A DNA stretch of 64,000 nt. Origin: Thiotrichaceae bacterium (lineage in GTDB: Bacteria; Pseudomonadota; Gammaproteobacteria; Thiotrichales; Thiotrichaceae). A program made the position numbers and the translations under genes. The stretch is taken from contig JAGLEV010000009.1 of NCBI GenBank assembly GCA_023144895.1, positions 1 to 64,000 on the forward strand. Reading direction: 5' to 3'. How positions within the stretch are numbered: position 1 is the first letter of the stretch; every line of letters starts with the position of its first letter. Below, in pieces: positions 20,001 through 28,162 of the stretch. The notes beneath the pieces are model-generated. The model was not told the origin of the DNA, did no database searches, and saw only the letters and a program-made list of their open reading frames with translations.

Positions 20001-20445
20001 GATGACGATCTTCACCCTCAATGCGACGTGAAACACCACCTGCCTTAGGGTTGTTCGGCATTAATACTAAAAAACGACCTGCTAGACTGATATATGTCGT
20101 TAAGCTCGCGCCTTTATTGCCTCGCTCTTCTTTATCGATTTGAATAAGGACTTCTTGCCCTTTACGCATCACTTCTTTAATTGATGGGCGGCCTTCTGTT
20201 TTAGTCTTTTTCCAATACTCGTGAGAGATTTCTTTAAAGGGTAAAAAACCATGGCGCTCAGCACCATAATCGACAAAAGCTGCGTTTAGGCTGGGTTCAA
20301 TACGTGTAATTGTGCCCTTGTAAATATTGGATTTTTTTTGAACATGATTGGTATGCTCGATGTCGAGGTCATAAAGATATTGACCATCCACCATTGCAAC
20401 TCTAATTTCTTCCTGCTCAGTTGCATTTATTAATATTCTTCTCAT
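17095..20445 (-). CDS. rne: Ribonuclease E with repeat-rich C-terminal tail
   Basis: RNase E is the endonuclease that starts bulk mRNA decay and matures tRNA and rRNA. The catalytic half is canonical. It has an S1 domain at about 35-125, [13 protein letters not shown] near 300 and VIDFIDM near 343 supplying the two metal-binding aspartates, and the zinc-link CPRCSGHG near 405. The C-terminal half (about 520-1116) is disordered. It contains eight 16-17-residue repeats of the form [17 protein letters not shown] (about 605-737), then six 29-residue K/E/P-rich repeats containing [15 protein letters not shown] (about 861-1035). The start is a clear ATG with CAGGA nearby. It is divergent from rluC, as in E. 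coli. A 963-base gap upstream leaves room for a long autoregulatory leader. Confidence 0.97.
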   Translation of the reverse strand: MRRILINATEQEEIRVAMVDGQYLYDLDIEHTNHVQKKSNIYKGTITRIEPSLNAAFVDYGAERHGFLPFKEISHEYWKKTKTEGRPSIKEVMRKGQEVLIQIDKEERGNKGASLTTYISLAGRFLVLMPNNPKAGGVSRRIEGEDRHRIKQILNELDIENGGAIVRTAGLGRELEELSWDLDYLKMLWSAIQFAHKKHKAPTLLYQESNLIIRTLRDYFRPDVGEIIFDKESIYNQACEFVKAVMPHNINKLKLYRDKSTPLFSRYQIEHQIESAFEREVTLPSGGAIVIDHTEALISIDINSARATKGGDIEETALNTNLEAAEEIARQLRLRDLGGLVVIDFIDMMPNRNQRSVEKRLREKLKIDRARVQIGRISRFGLLEMSRQRLRPSLDESSQIVCPRCSGHGTFRGVESLALSILRLIEDEAMKNMTKKVTTQVPVDVACFLLNEKRPTLNKLQEQHDIDIVILPNPHMVTPHYEIERNRVQDISNDTGASYDKYHKVQQSKQDSDSNPVDNTPRAETPVVAPVMPDMPMPSPANTSSEVKEPVAENTSFIRRVFGNIFANKATPATEEVKAEAKPSTAKPRTQNNNHRSQQNNNNRQKRNPNQNQGQKPNNQQKRNPNQNQGQQQPNNQQKRNPNQNQGQQQPNNQQKRNPNQNQGQQQPNNQQKRNPNQNQGQQPNNQQKRNPNQNQGQQQPNNQQERSPNQNQGQQQPNNQQERNPNQNQRQEQNGNRKPEDNQVQNTQEANGNTYSQRNKRTNRYNSNQRRKSPPKHTPIDHDQMDMTPIEIKIPAPTSTRSRKKPPAKKKRTISSEKIQSTTAKVAKDLATEKGTNVKSAKNESKASNIEQPNISKETQASKPKEASTVEQAKVNKEPIKKPVSREEKPSKPKEARNAEQPKANKEPTKKPVSKEGKPSKPKEVRNAEQPKVNKESTKKPVSKEEKPSKPKEVHNAEQPKANKEPTKKPVSKEEKPSKPKEVHNAEQPKANKEPAKKPVSKEEKASKPKEASKVEQAKTKKEPTRKPVSKEAKPEKTKAIDSKPEMVAKKAPAAKKASKPTVAKKETKEPVKVKATSKKIEAGELKETPKAKPTKAKVEKEQPTSSTPESASSS
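17360..17880 (-). repeat. 87-bp tandem repeats in rne (29-residue K/E/P-rich units)
   Basis: About six in-frame copies of an 87-bp unit encode [19 protein letters not shown] plus ten more residues ending Q-P-K-A-N. The period was checked from two near-identical copies at 17464 and 17551. Copies differ by a few substitutions, more at the edges, as expected from repeated unequal crossover or slippage. Confidence 0.9.
18240..18635 (-). repeat. 48/51-bp tandem repeats in rne (N/Q/R-rich units)
   Basis: Eight in-frame copies of a 48- or 51-bp unit encode RNPNQNQGQ(Q)QPNNQQK. Unit length varies by one glutamine codon. Central copies are nearly identical, so the array is young or being homogenised. 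These are prone to change in copy number between strains. Confidence 0.9.
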
Positions 20446-21414
20446 TGACTGTGTCCTGTTGTCAGCGCCCTAAAGTGGGCAAGCTTAGTCAATGATTTTT
20501 CGGCAAAATAACAGGTCGTGCGTGTTTCAATTTTACACTGAGATCTAAATAGTTAGGGTTTAGCTTAGCGCTTTAGGCGTTATAGAATAAGCCCATAGGT
20601 ACATACGCTGAATATAAGTATATCTCAGCTTAGGCGTGTTGCACTAAGTTGATATTATAGCTATTTGCTAAGTTACAATAATTGGTTGCCCTACATGTTT
20701 CTCATTGTGAAAGACTGAAAATAAAAAGGATGGTTGTGAGACACTGATTAATGCCTTTAGTATGTTGACTGCCTTTTTATTTACTGCGTTAATCTCAAGA
20801 ATAAGCGTAATACCTCAGTCTTTGAGTTATTACGTCATGCTCTTAAGTTAAGGTGCTAAATTAGCATTACCTTGGTAAAACCTGTTGTATAACCTGACGC
20901 TAGTTTCCTCATAATGTTTACTAGGTAATCAGGTTAGTGCCAATAATCATCGACAATCTCTATTTATACAATTTTGGAGTTTATTTTTATCCGCTTAGGT
21001 GTGCTAGATTTAAAATCTCCATTAGTGAGGTTGTTTGGCATACATTATTGTTGTTATGGGTGACCGTACTGGTTAATATTCCAGCCTCCTGAGGTCTATA
21101 GGCTTGATTTTGCCATCCTTGCTATCAAGGATCCCTGTGTTTGCTTCGCAACCGGCTTATAAGCTAAATTAGCTTGTTTAACATAGTGGTATCAATTAGA
21201 TACCGAATCTGCATCCATGTTTTAATACAGATTTAAATATTCATTGCTTTTATCAATTAGCCCTACATATATGTACAGATACCAAAAGATAGGCTGAATA
21301 TAGCAATTTAATTACAAAGATTCAATCATGAATAAAATTTAGGCAAATTAGTAAATTAATTAGAAATAGAGAAAATAAGTTTAATTGATTGGTAATTACA
21401 GATAGGATATGAAT
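20446..21414. other. Long rne-rluC divergent intergenic region
   Basis: Nearly 970 bases hold no gene I can support. Sequence near 21050-21180 is less A+T-rich and contains several short stems: ATCCTTG/CAAGGAT at 21114-21131 and AAGCTAA/TTAGCTT around 21161-21175. If transcribed with rne this would be a leader of well over 600 bases. RNase E of E. coli autoregulates through structures in its leader, so a similar role is possible but unproven. Confidence 0.5.
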
Positions 21415-22359
21415 ATGGAAGAAACTACATTAGAATATCAATCAGTTAGAATGGTTGATATTACAGAGGCTCATGCGGGGCAACGTCTTGATAATTTTTT
21501 AATTCGTGAATTAAGTGGTTTACCTCGATCTCGAGTTTATCGGATTATCCGCAAAGGTGAGGTGCGAGTTAATAAAAAAAGAGCCAAGCCGACACAAAAA
21601 CTGCATATTAATGATGTTGTGCGTATACCACCATTACAGCTAGCACCTAAAACTGATCAACCCCAAGCAAGTGTGGGACTATTACGACGGTTGCAAGAGG
21701 CTATTTTATTAGAAGATGAGCATATTATTCTCATCAACAAGCCCGCAGGTTTAGTGGTTCATGGCGGGAGTGGTTTTGATTTGGGCTTGATTGAGGCTTT
21801 TCGACAATTACGTCCAAACGTAGATAATATAGAGTTAGCGCATCGTTTAGATAAAGAGACTAGCGGTCTTTTGATTTTAACTAAAACACGTCCTGCTTTA
21901 CAGGCAATACATCACTTGTTTGCTTCAGGTGGCTTGGATAAACGTTATTTAACCTTGGTACAGGGATGTTGGCGAGGTAATGAGCGACAGATTAATACTC
22001 AGTTGCAAAAAACAGAAGGTAAAAGGGCAAAGATGCAAGTGGCTGAGGGGGGTAAGGAGTCTCGTAGTATTTTTTCTGCCCGTCAGGTTTTTGCTGACAA
22101 GAGCTTACTTGAGGTGAAATTATTAACAGGGCGCATGCATCAAATTCGTACACAGCTAGAACATATTGGAATGCCAGTACTCGGTGATGATCGCTATGGT
22201 GATTTTGCTTTAAATCGAACATTTAAAAAAATGACAGGGCTTAAACGTTTATTCTTACATGCTTATCATCTTGATTTTACGCTAGAGTTTATTGATCGAC
22301 GCTATCAATTAGATATTCCATTGGCTGATGATTTACAAAAGGTAGTTGATCAATTATGA
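21415..22359 (+). CDS. rluC: 23S rRNA pseudouridine synthase RluC
   Basis: RluC makes pseudouridines at positions 955, 2504 and 2580 of 23S rRNA in E. coli. An S4 RNA-binding domain occupies about 16-75 (QRLDNFLIREL), and the RluA-family catalytic motif HRLDKETSGLL near residue 144 carries the essential aspartate. I chose ATG 21415 over the in-frame ATG at 21409, because the AGGA at 21404-21407 is then seven bases away instead of one. It is divergent from rne and overlaps the next gene by four bases. Confidence 0.94.
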   Translation: MEETTLEYQSVRMVDITEAHAGQRLDNFLIRELSGLPRSRVYRIIRKGEVRVNKKRAKPTQKLHINDVVRIPPLQLAPKTDQPQASVGLLRRLQEAILLEDEHIILINKPAGLVVHGGSGFDLGLIEAFRQLRPNVDNIELAHRLDKETSGLLILTKTRPALQAIHHLFASGGLDKRYLTLVQGCWRGNERQINTQLQKTEGKRAKMQVAEGGKESRSIFSARQVFADKSLLEVKLLTGRMHQIRTQLEHIGMPVLGDDRYGDFALNRTFKKMTGLKRLFLHAYHLDFTLEFIDRRYQLDIPLADDLQKVVDQL

Positions 22360-23012
22360 AGGTAAGTCAGCGATTTTCCCTTATTATTTTTGATTGGGAT
22401 GGCACCTTAATGGATTCAACAGCTCATATTGGTCATTGTTTGTTAGATGCTATTAATACCTTATCATTAGAACCACGTACAGCACTACAAGTTAATGATA
22501 TTATTGGTTTAAGTTTGGATTCTGCTATTAGTACCCTATACCCTAAACTAAAAAAATCATTACATCAGCAGTTATCTCTATTGTTTCGTGAGAAAATCAT
22601 GACGGATAAAGTGGCAACACCATTGTTTACAGGAGCAGAAAACTTATTAGCTCAATTGCAATCCGCAGATTTGGATTTAGCGGTTGCCACAGGTAACTCA
22701 CGAGCAGGTTTAGACAAGGCAATGAGCGAATCAGGGGTGGCAAAATACTTTCCCATTACCCGCTGTGCTGATGAAACTTTCTCAAAACCTCATCCACAAA
22801 TGCTTGAAGAAATAATAACAGACTATAATATAGGGGTGAGTGAAGCTTTAATGGTTGGTGATAGCGAATATGATTTGCAAATGGCTAACAATATTGGTAT
22901 GCCAGCATTAGCAGTAAGTTATGGTGTACACGGAAGAGAGCGATTACTGGCTCAGCAACCCTTAGCAATAGTGGATAATCTTAATGCAGTGGGTGCTTTT
23001 ATCCTTGATTGA
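22356..23012 (+). CDS. HAD-family phosphatase (phosphoglycolate phosphatase-like)
   Basis: A 218-residue haloacid dehalogenase hydrolase of subfamily IA. Motif I is FDWDGTLMDS (residues 11-20), motif II lies in VATGNS near 110, motif III is the K in SKPHP near 147, and motif IV is GDSEYD near 168. Its start overlaps the rluC stop by four bases, a coupling often seen next to rne-rluC. The substrate cannot be read from sequence; phosphoglycolate is possible and would fit an autotroph, but many relatives act on nucleotides or sugar phosphates. Confidence 0.9.
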   Translation: MKVSQRFSLIIFDWDGTLMDSTAHIGHCLLDAINTLSLEPRTALQVNDIIGLSLDSAISTLYPKLKKSLHQQLSLLFREKIMTDKVATPLFTGAENLLAQLQSADLDLAVATGNSRAGLDKAMSESGVAKYFPITRCADETFSKPHPQMLEEIITDYNIGVSEALMVGDSEYDLQMANNIGMPALAVSYGVHGRERLLAQQPLAIVDNLNAVGAFILD

Positions 23013-23126
23013 GAATAGATCTTAAGTTCTTGACTTACTTTATTTTATATGGGGATATGTCCTATTATCCTTAGTAACGTCATTACCAATTGTAAATAAC
23101 CAAATTAAACGGAATATAGTATAGAC

Positions 23127-24065
23127 ATGAATGAATCAGAAATGGGGGCAATTGTTGCCCTAAAGAGTATTGCCATGGAGGGCGTTATTGAGCAGCGCCG
23201 TTCTAGACGTTGGGGTATATTTTTTAAAATTGTATTTTTACTGTGGGGCTTGTTACTACTCATTTCTATGTTTGTGTCAGGCAATAGTATTCGATCAGAT
23301 GCTGATGAGTTTACAGCGGTTGTCGATGTTAAAGGCGTGATTATGGATGGCTCTGATGCAGGCTATGCCGCTGTGAGTGAAACCTTACAGGATGCTTTTG
23401 CAGATGAGCGTACTCAGGGTGTTATCTTGCGTATCAATAGTCCAGGTGGAAGTGCTGTACAGTCTGCGATGATTTATGATGAAATCATGCGTTTACGAAA
23501 AAAATATAAGGCTATTCCTGTTTATGCTGTGATTCAAGATGTCGGCGCTTCAGGCGGGTACTTTATTGCCGCAGCAGCGCAAGATATATTTTCTAACCGA
23601 TCCAGTATTGTTGGCTCGATTGGAGTAAGAATGGATAGCTATGGAGTGGTTGAAGTTGCAAAGAAAATTGGTATTGAGTCACGTCTAGTGACAGCAGGAG
23701 AGAATAAGGCAATACTTGATCCTTTCCAACCTGTATCAGAGCAAGATACTGCACACTTGAAAGCATTGCTAGAAAGTACGCATAAAGAGTTTATTAAATC
23801 AGTAAAAGAAGGTCGTGGTGATCGTTTAGTTGATAATCCTGATATTTTTTCTGGTCTTTTCTGGACTGGAACTGAGGCGAAGCAATTGGGTTTAGTTGAT
23901 GACTTTATGACGGTGAGACAAGTAGCAGAAAATATGATTAAAGCGGAAGAAATTGTTAACTTTACACCGCAAAAAACTTTCTTGGATAAACTCGCAGGCG
24001 AAGTGCAGATGAAATTAAGTGAAGTCTTAATGAGTACCCGTTATCAAGGGGGTATGCAATTTTAA
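23127..24065 (+). CDS. sppA: Signal peptide peptidase SppA (S49 family, short form)
   Basis: A membrane-anchored serine protease that degrades cleaved signal peptides. A membrane helix lies at about 33-53. The S49 core has RINSPGGSAVQSA near 103, the nucleophile serine in GASGGYFIA near 140, and a downstream lysine region after SIVGSIGV. At 312 residues it is the short, single-domain form rather than the doubled E. coli SppA. It follows rluC and the HAD gene, a common gammaproteobacterial arrangement. It has its own gap of 114 bases upstream. Confidence 0.94.
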   Translation: MNESEMGAIVALKSIAMEGVIEQRRSRRWGIFFKIVFLLWGLLLLISMFVSGNSIRSDADEFTAVVDVKGVIMDGSDAGYAAVSETLQDAFADERTQGVILRINSPGGSAVQSAMIYDEIMRLRKKYKAIPVYAVIQDVGASGGYFIAAAAQDIFSNRSSIVGSIGVRMDSYGVVEVAKKIGIESRLVTAGENKAILDPFQPVSEQDTAHLKALLESTHKEFIKSVKEGRGDRLVDNPDIFSGLFWTGTEAKQLGLVDDFMTVRQVAENMIKAEEIVNFTPQKTFLDKLAGEVQMKLSEVLMSTRYQGGMQF

Positions 24066-24109
24066 GATAGAAGATTGGGTCACAAGTCTATCAATTTTCT
24101 ATCGACAGG

Positions 24110-24151
24110 CTAAAGCTTGACCTGCTCTTTTAAGGGTAGGTTAGACTTTAG
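24110..24151. terminator. Imperfect hairpin between convergent sppA and the Crp/Fnr gene
   Basis: CTAAAG at 24110-24115 pairs with CTTTAG at 24146-24151, and the stem continues with G-U pairs through TTGACCTGC/GTAGGTTAG. It sits five bases beyond the regulator's stop and between two converging genes, as a bidirectional terminator would. No strong T-run flanks it. Confidence 0.4.
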
Positions 24152-24155
24152 TCCA

Positions 24156-24860
24156 TCAGTTATGGTTAGACATCGCTTTTAGCTTAACCACATCACACAA
24201 ATAATATCCCACCGATACCTCAACAATTAAATGTTGACGTTTAAACTCTGCAATAATGCGACTGGTTGTTTCTGTTGTAATTCCTAGTGTTGCTCCCATG
24301 TCTTCCCGACCAAATAATAAACAAGTATTGGCAGGATTACCTTTGACTAATAAGAGGATCAGCCGAGCAATACGTTGTTTTGAATTTCCTGTTGAGAAAT
24401 CTGTTACCCATGCATCCGCTTCATTTAAAGCACGTTGCCAGCGGGTCATTAGCTCATGATGTAACTTGGGATTAGTTTTTGAAAGTTCGGTGACAATACT
24501 AACAGGAAAGCGACAAATTTCTGTAGGGTGTAACGCAACGGCATCATGCTTGTAGCTTGGGTCTAAAATAGCTTCTAAGCCGATAACATCCGATGTGCGT
24601 AATAGCCTAACAATCCGCATGGTTCCATCAGGTAAATAATTGACAAGTTTTATCAGACCACTACGAATAGTATACATATACTCAGTGGGGTCACCTCTGC
24701 CGTAAATCTTGTCGCCTGCTTTGAGCTGGTATTGATGAACGGGTTTATGGAGTGCTTTAAAATCTTCTTCAACTAGACCTGAAAATAAAACAGAATGACG
24801 CATTGTGCATTGGCTACAATTAGCGATGCCTTGCCAAGCTTCTTTAGAGTTGATATGCAT
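24156..24860 (-). CDS. Crp/Fnr-family transcriptional regulator
   Basis: The protein has a cyclic-nucleotide-binding-type beta-barrel (about 25-140), a dimerisation helix, and a C-terminal winged helix-turn-helix (about 178-228) with REDMGATLGITTETTSRII, the Crp/Fnr HTH signature. The N-terminus has NCSQCTMRHSVLF, a two-cysteine motif. Fnr proteins use four cysteines for a 4Fe-4S cluster, and only one other cysteine (about residue 113) falls in the sensor part, so the usual Fnr cluster is uncertain. It may respond to redox state, NO or another signal. An Fnr-type box precedes hemN later in the window. The gene is monocistronic. Confidence 0.9.
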   Translation of the reverse strand: MHINSKEAWQGIANCSQCTMRHSVLFSGLVEEDFKALHKPVHQYQLKAGDKIYGRGDPTEYMYTIRSGLIKLVNYLPDGTMRIVRLLRTSDVIGLEAILDPSYKHDAVALHPTEICRFPVSIVTELSKTNPKLHHELMTRWQRALNEADAWVTDFSTGNSKQRIARLILLLVKGNPANTCLLFGREDMGATLGITTETTSRIIAEFKRQHLIVEVSVGYYLCDVVKLKAMSNHN

Positions 24861-25052
24861 TGATCAATTTACTTTGAAGGGGATAGGTAGGAAAGGTTAC
24901 AGAGTATTGGAGGGAAATACAAAAAGTTATAAAGAATGTGGTAGTGTATCAAACGGGTGGCTTTGCTTATAATATTATATTTTATCGGGAGTTGTGAGCT
25001 TTTGTGTGTTTAGTTATGATGACTAAAATAGCCACTTAACCCAAAAACTAAA

Positions 25053-25084
25053 AAGGCTCATAACTGAAAACAGCTATGAGCCTT
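25053..25084 (-). terminator. Intrinsic terminator of tRNA-Thr
   Basis: On the minus strand AAGGCTCATA and TATGAGCCTT form a ten-pair stem (25075-25084 with 25053-25062), followed by a T-rich tract. It starts about nine bases after the tRNA 3' end, as expected for a tRNA transcript terminator. Confidence 0.8.
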
Positions 25085-25092
25085 ATAGTATA

Positions 25093-25168
<76 letters not shown>

Positions 25169-25658
25169 TTTTGAGATTGAGAATTCTATACAAGCTTTTA
25201 GTCTTTGGCAAGTATCAATTCGTGATTTTAACTTATTTTAGTCTACTTATTTATTATCTGTTGTTTTTATTCGTTTTTTTCAGGATAAAATTTATCTTTT
25301 ACTCGATATTTGGTTGGTAGCAGACCGTTTATCCCAAATGACTCAAGGGATACTATTTTTTTCATGATAAAAAACCTCTGTACTATCTGTTCCATCGATA
25401 GTACAGAGCGTTCATAGTATACGTGTTGTTGTTATTGTTTGTCGCATAGTGTTCCATATTGCCATTGATCAACGCTCAATAAACAGCAGCATATAGAGAC
25501 TTTCTTTGGATTTATTTATTTTATTATTATCCAGTTCCTTGTTGTTAGTGTTGCGTCCTTGTCTATGCGATGCATTGTACTTATAGTGACTGAACGCATT
25601 ATTAACTAAACTTATTGATTGAAAATATTTTTAATGAGCCTGTTTAAAAAATAGACTC
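25169..25658. other. Intergenic region with a strong minus-strand terminator and possible small RNA
   Basis: No protein gene is seen. A perfect twelve-pair terminator on the minus strand lies at 25376-25408, about 250 bases beyond the stop of the preceding minus-strand gene at 25659. This distance is unusually long for an ordinary 3' end. See the terminator entry and the corresponding finding. Confidence 0.6.
25369..25408 (-). terminator. Strong intrinsic terminator, minus strand
   Basis: CTCTGTACTATC (25376-25387) and GATAGTACAGAG (25397-25408) form a perfect twelve-pair stem with a nine-base loop. On the minus strand the stem is followed by a run of six T residues. The loop reads GATGGAACA on the minus strand. 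It ends either the Sel1-gene operon or a small RNA encoded between 25409 and about 25575. Confidence 0.8.
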
Positions 25659-26048
25659 CTAAAGATTGAAACTAATCACTTGTTCTTGCTGAGCCTCCTC
25701 ATAGCCTCGATCAAAGACGAGTTCTATCGAAGTACTGTCATCTTCAGTTTTAGCTTTGACTTGTTTCAAATCGGGGATTCTTTTAGCAAGGTAGCTACAC
25801 ATTGCTGTTGCTATCGGGTCATTGTCTTCCTGTAAAGCATAGATTAGCGAGCTAGCAACAAATTGGGCGCACTGTAATGTATTGGGTTCACTGATTTCGT
25901 CATCACCTAGTTTAATGCCTGTACGCATTTTTTCATCCATACGATCAAGGTATTCACGCTGGCGAGCAGGTAAGGGCTGATTGCGGTTAAACTCTAAAAT
26001 TGAGTCACCGTCAATGACAACGGTTAATTTAGGATGATTGGTTTTCAT
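25659..26048 (-). CDS. Conserved hypothetical protein (129 aa)
   Basis: I do not recognise a named family. The protein is soluble and acidic, with no signal peptide or membrane segment. It has an N-terminal beta strand (KLTVVIDGDSILEF), a central helical part containing LGDDEISEPNTLQCAQFVA, and ends with a possible strand. Its start overlaps the stop of the Sel1-repeat gene by four bases, so the two proteins are made together. The pair is divergent from the TrpD2-like gene, which may hint at a shared process. Confidence 0.75.
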   Translation of the reverse strand: MKTNHPKLTVVIDGDSILEFNRNQPLPARQREYLDRMDEKMRTGIKLGDDEISEPNTLQCAQFVASSLIYALQEDNDPIATAMCSYLAKRIPDLKQVKAKTEDDSTSIELVFDRGYEEAQQEQVISFNL

Positions 26049-26497
26049 GATAGGTCATCAAATCCAGCTTGCTTATAAAGTTTTTTTGCTTTTTCTTTAT
26101 CCTGCTCAACACCATCGCCTTGGTCATACATCATTGCCAAGGTTGTTAAAGAGCCTTGTAAGCCTTGCTCACCTGCTTTAGTAAACCATTCAACCGCTTT
26201 CTCACCATTTTTTGCAACACACTCACCTTGCAAGTACATAAACCCTACACCGTGCTGTGCAATGGCATAGCCTTGTTCTGCTGATTTTACCATCCAGTTA
26301 TAAGCATAATTATCATTTTGTGTAATGCCGAGACCATTTTGATACATAATGGCTAACATGTGCTGAGCCATCATATCACCTTGGTCAGCAAAGGGAGATA
26401 ATAGCTGTATGGCACGTGAAAAGTGCTTTGCTTCAAAAGCAGCGACACCACTAGAGAAATACATTTCTTCATCATCAGTGCGTTGGTAGTCTGTCAT
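26045..26497 (-). CDS. Sel1-repeat (TPR-like) protein
   Basis: The 150 residues consist of about three to four Sel1-like repeats, each near 36 residues, with the signatures AQHMLAIMYQNGLGI, AQHGVGFMYLQGE and SLTTLAMMYDQGDGV. Such repeats form alpha-solenoids that bind partner proteins. No signal peptide is present, so it is probably cytoplasmic. It is the first gene of a two-gene unit with the 129-residue protein. The function is unknown; a protein-protein adaptor role is inference from the fold. Confidence 0.88.
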   Translation of the reverse strand: MTDYQRTDDEEMYFSSGVAAFEAKHFSRAIQLLSPFADQGDMMAQHMLAIMYQNGLGITQNDNYAYNWMVKSAEQGYAIAQHGVGFMYLQGECVAKNGEKAVEWFTKAGEQGLQGSLTTLAMMYDQGDGVEQDKEKAKKLYKQAGFDDLS

Positions 26498-26633
26498 GAT
26501 TCAATCCGAGTGTTAAATTAGCTAGAATATTACAGGACAATGCCCAAAATACTAAATTAATAGCAGTTGACAGGGGTTTTATCCCTATGGGGGTATTCAG
26601 AAAGTCTAATATAGCCGTATACTGTAGCACTAT

Positions 26634-27740
26634 ATGAATGATATCAATTATACAAAGATTATGCGCCAGTGTATCCAGAAGGTTGCAACGGGGCCAGAAT
26701 ATAGTAAAGACCTTGAGTTTGATGAGGCGCGTGATGCTATGCGTGCTATTTTGTCAGGCGAGGCTGATGATGTGCAGATTGCCATTTTCTTTATAGCACT
26801 ACGCATGAAGCGTGAAACGAATGAAGAAAACTGTGGCATTCTACAAGCACTATTAGAAACCATGAATCAAGTGGAAGCAGGTGTTGACGAAGTAGTTGAT
26901 ATTTGTGATCCCTATGATGGTTATGCACGGGGAGTTCCTGCATCACCCTTTATACCCGCAGTTTTAGCGGCACTCGGGGTTAATGCGGTAAGTCACGGTT
27001 TAAATTTTGTTGGCCCTAAGGGTGGAACAACATTTCATAAAGTCTATAAGGCAGCAGGCTTACGAGTTAATCTAACTCCAGAAGATGCGGCAAAGCAACT
27101 GGCGGATATTGGCTGGGCTTATGTGGATCAATCACAATTTTCTCCTCAGTTGCATGACATGATTCCACTGCGTCAACGTATTATTAAGCGCCAAGTACTG
27201 ACGACCGTTGAAACCATGCTTGGACCTATTCGTGGACGAGAGAAAACACATTTAATGGGAGGTTATGTACATAAAGCTTATCCTCCTATTTATGAAGCTT
27301 TAGCACGACATGCTGGCTTTAGTAGTGCTTTATTTGTACGAGGTGTTGAAGGCGGTGTCATTCCTTCTTTACAACAAGCAGGTAAGTTATTTTCTTATCA
27401 TGGTGATGCTGAGTTGGAGCAACGTGATTTAGCACCTGCTGATTTAGGAATTACGGCGGCTAAGCGTGCAGTACCTGTTCCAGATGGAATGCCAAGTGCT
27501 GTGAATGCTGATCAAGTCGCGACTAAGTTTGATAGTGATGCGCTTGCAGCCACATCGGCAGCGATGGGGCAAAAGGCAATGTCAGGTGAATCGGGACTTA
27601 TGTACGATAGTTTGGTATATTCTGCGGCAATCTGTTTAACACATTTGCAACGTTTTGATGCAATTGGTGAGGCGGGTGATGCGGTACGTAAAGTGCTAGA
27701 TTCTGGTCTGGCACTAGAGAAGTTCAAATCAGCCAGTTGA
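26634..27740 (+). CDS. ybiB: TrpD2/YbiB-like glycosyl transferase-fold protein
   Basis: The protein has the anthranilate phosphoribosyltransferase fold: an N-terminal helical domain with MRAILSGEADDVQIAIFFIALRMK near 30-53 and an alpha/beta domain with GGTTFHKVYKAAG near 124. The PRPP-binding GTGGD of true TrpD is replaced by DPYDGYARG, as in the TrpD2 group. E. coli YbiB of this group binds nucleic acid rather than making tryptophan. At 368 residues it is longer than TrpD2 of enterobacteria by a little. No Shine-Dalgarno is obvious. A 64-residue protein follows on the same strand. Confidence 0.82.
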   Translation: MNDINYTKIMRQCIQKVATGPEYSKDLEFDEARDAMRAILSGEADDVQIAIFFIALRMKRETNEENCGILQALLETMNQVEAGVDEVVDICDPYDGYARGVPASPFIPAVLAALGVNAVSHGLNFVGPKGGTTFHKVYKAAGLRVNLTPEDAAKQLADIGWAYVDQSQFSPQLHDMIPLRQRIIKRQVLTTVETMLGPIRGREKTHLMGGYVHKAYPPIYEALARHAGFSSALFVRGVEGGVIPSLQQAGKLFSYHGDAELEQRDLAPADLGITAAKRAVPVPDGMPSAVNADQVATKFDSDALAATSAAMGQKAMSGESGLMYDSLVYSAAICLTHLQRFDAIGEAGDAVRKVLDSGLALEKFKSAS

Positions 27741-27801
27741 ATTGGAGCGATTTGATTGATTGTCAAATGGCTATAAGTTTTAATGAGTAGAGGTAAAAAC
27801 G

Positions 27802-27996
27802 ATGAATCAAGAATATTATGATACTGTTGTAAAAATGGAAGCAGCTAACACAGATGCTGAGTATGTACAGGGCTGGCAGGGTGGATACCTTATTAATCCT
27901 GAACGTGAAGAGCAGCGTTTAACTGATGCTTATAATGCAGGTTATGCTGATGGCAAAGAGAAGAAGCTTGATGGCTATAGTGAATGGTCTGCATAA
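27802..27996 (+). CDS. Small conserved protein (64 aa), unknown
   Basis: A small gene with a good ribosome binding site (AGAGG, eight bases from ATG) and a strong terminator after it, so it is very likely real. The protein contains two similar aromatic-glycine patches, YVQGWQGGY and AYNAGYADGK, and ends YSEW. No membrane segment is present. The pattern slightly recalls ribosome modulation factor (AxxxGYxAG), but length and the rest differ, so I leave it unnamed. It lies 61 bases after the TrpD2-like gene and is probably co-transcribed. Confidence 0.75.
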   Translation: MNQEYYDTVVKMEAANTDAEYVQGWQGGYLINPEREEQRLTDAYNAGYADGKEKKLDGYSEWSA

Positions 27997-28052
27997 TTTT
28001 CTAGCCAATGATTATGGTTGATTTACCTGAGTAGGGGTCACCATACAATCAA

Positions 28053-28091
28053 AAAAAAACCCGACTATATCGCTATAGTCGGGCTTTTTTG
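28053..28091. terminator. Bidirectional intrinsic terminator
   Basis: CCCGACTATA (28060-28069) pairs with TATAGTCGGG (28074-28083). An A-run precedes and a T-run follows, so it works on both strands. It serves the 64-residue gene on the plus strand and the ridA end of the spoT operon on the minus strand. Confidence 0.9.
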
Positions 28092-28103
28092 TTTTAGAGT
28101 TAT

Positions 28104-28131
28104 TTACTGATTACTGATTACTGATTACTGA
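28104..28131. repeat. Four tandem copies of TTACTGA
   Basis: Four perfect head-to-tail copies of the heptamer TTACTGA lie between the terminator and the end of ridA. Such short arrays vary by slippage. No coding frame is involved. Confidence 0.9.
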
Positions 28132-28162
28132 TAAGAGTAGTAGCGCTATGGGAAATTGATCA

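Noticed and set aside
26567-26600. TTGACA with a possible -10 before the TrpD2-like gene
   Set aside because: The only -10-like hexamer, TATTCA, is 21 bases away, which is too far for a standard promoter.
27802-27996. Naming the 64-residue protein as ribosome modulation factor
   Set aside because: Only a short AxxAGYxxG pattern is shared; the length and the cysteine-proline part of RMF are missing.
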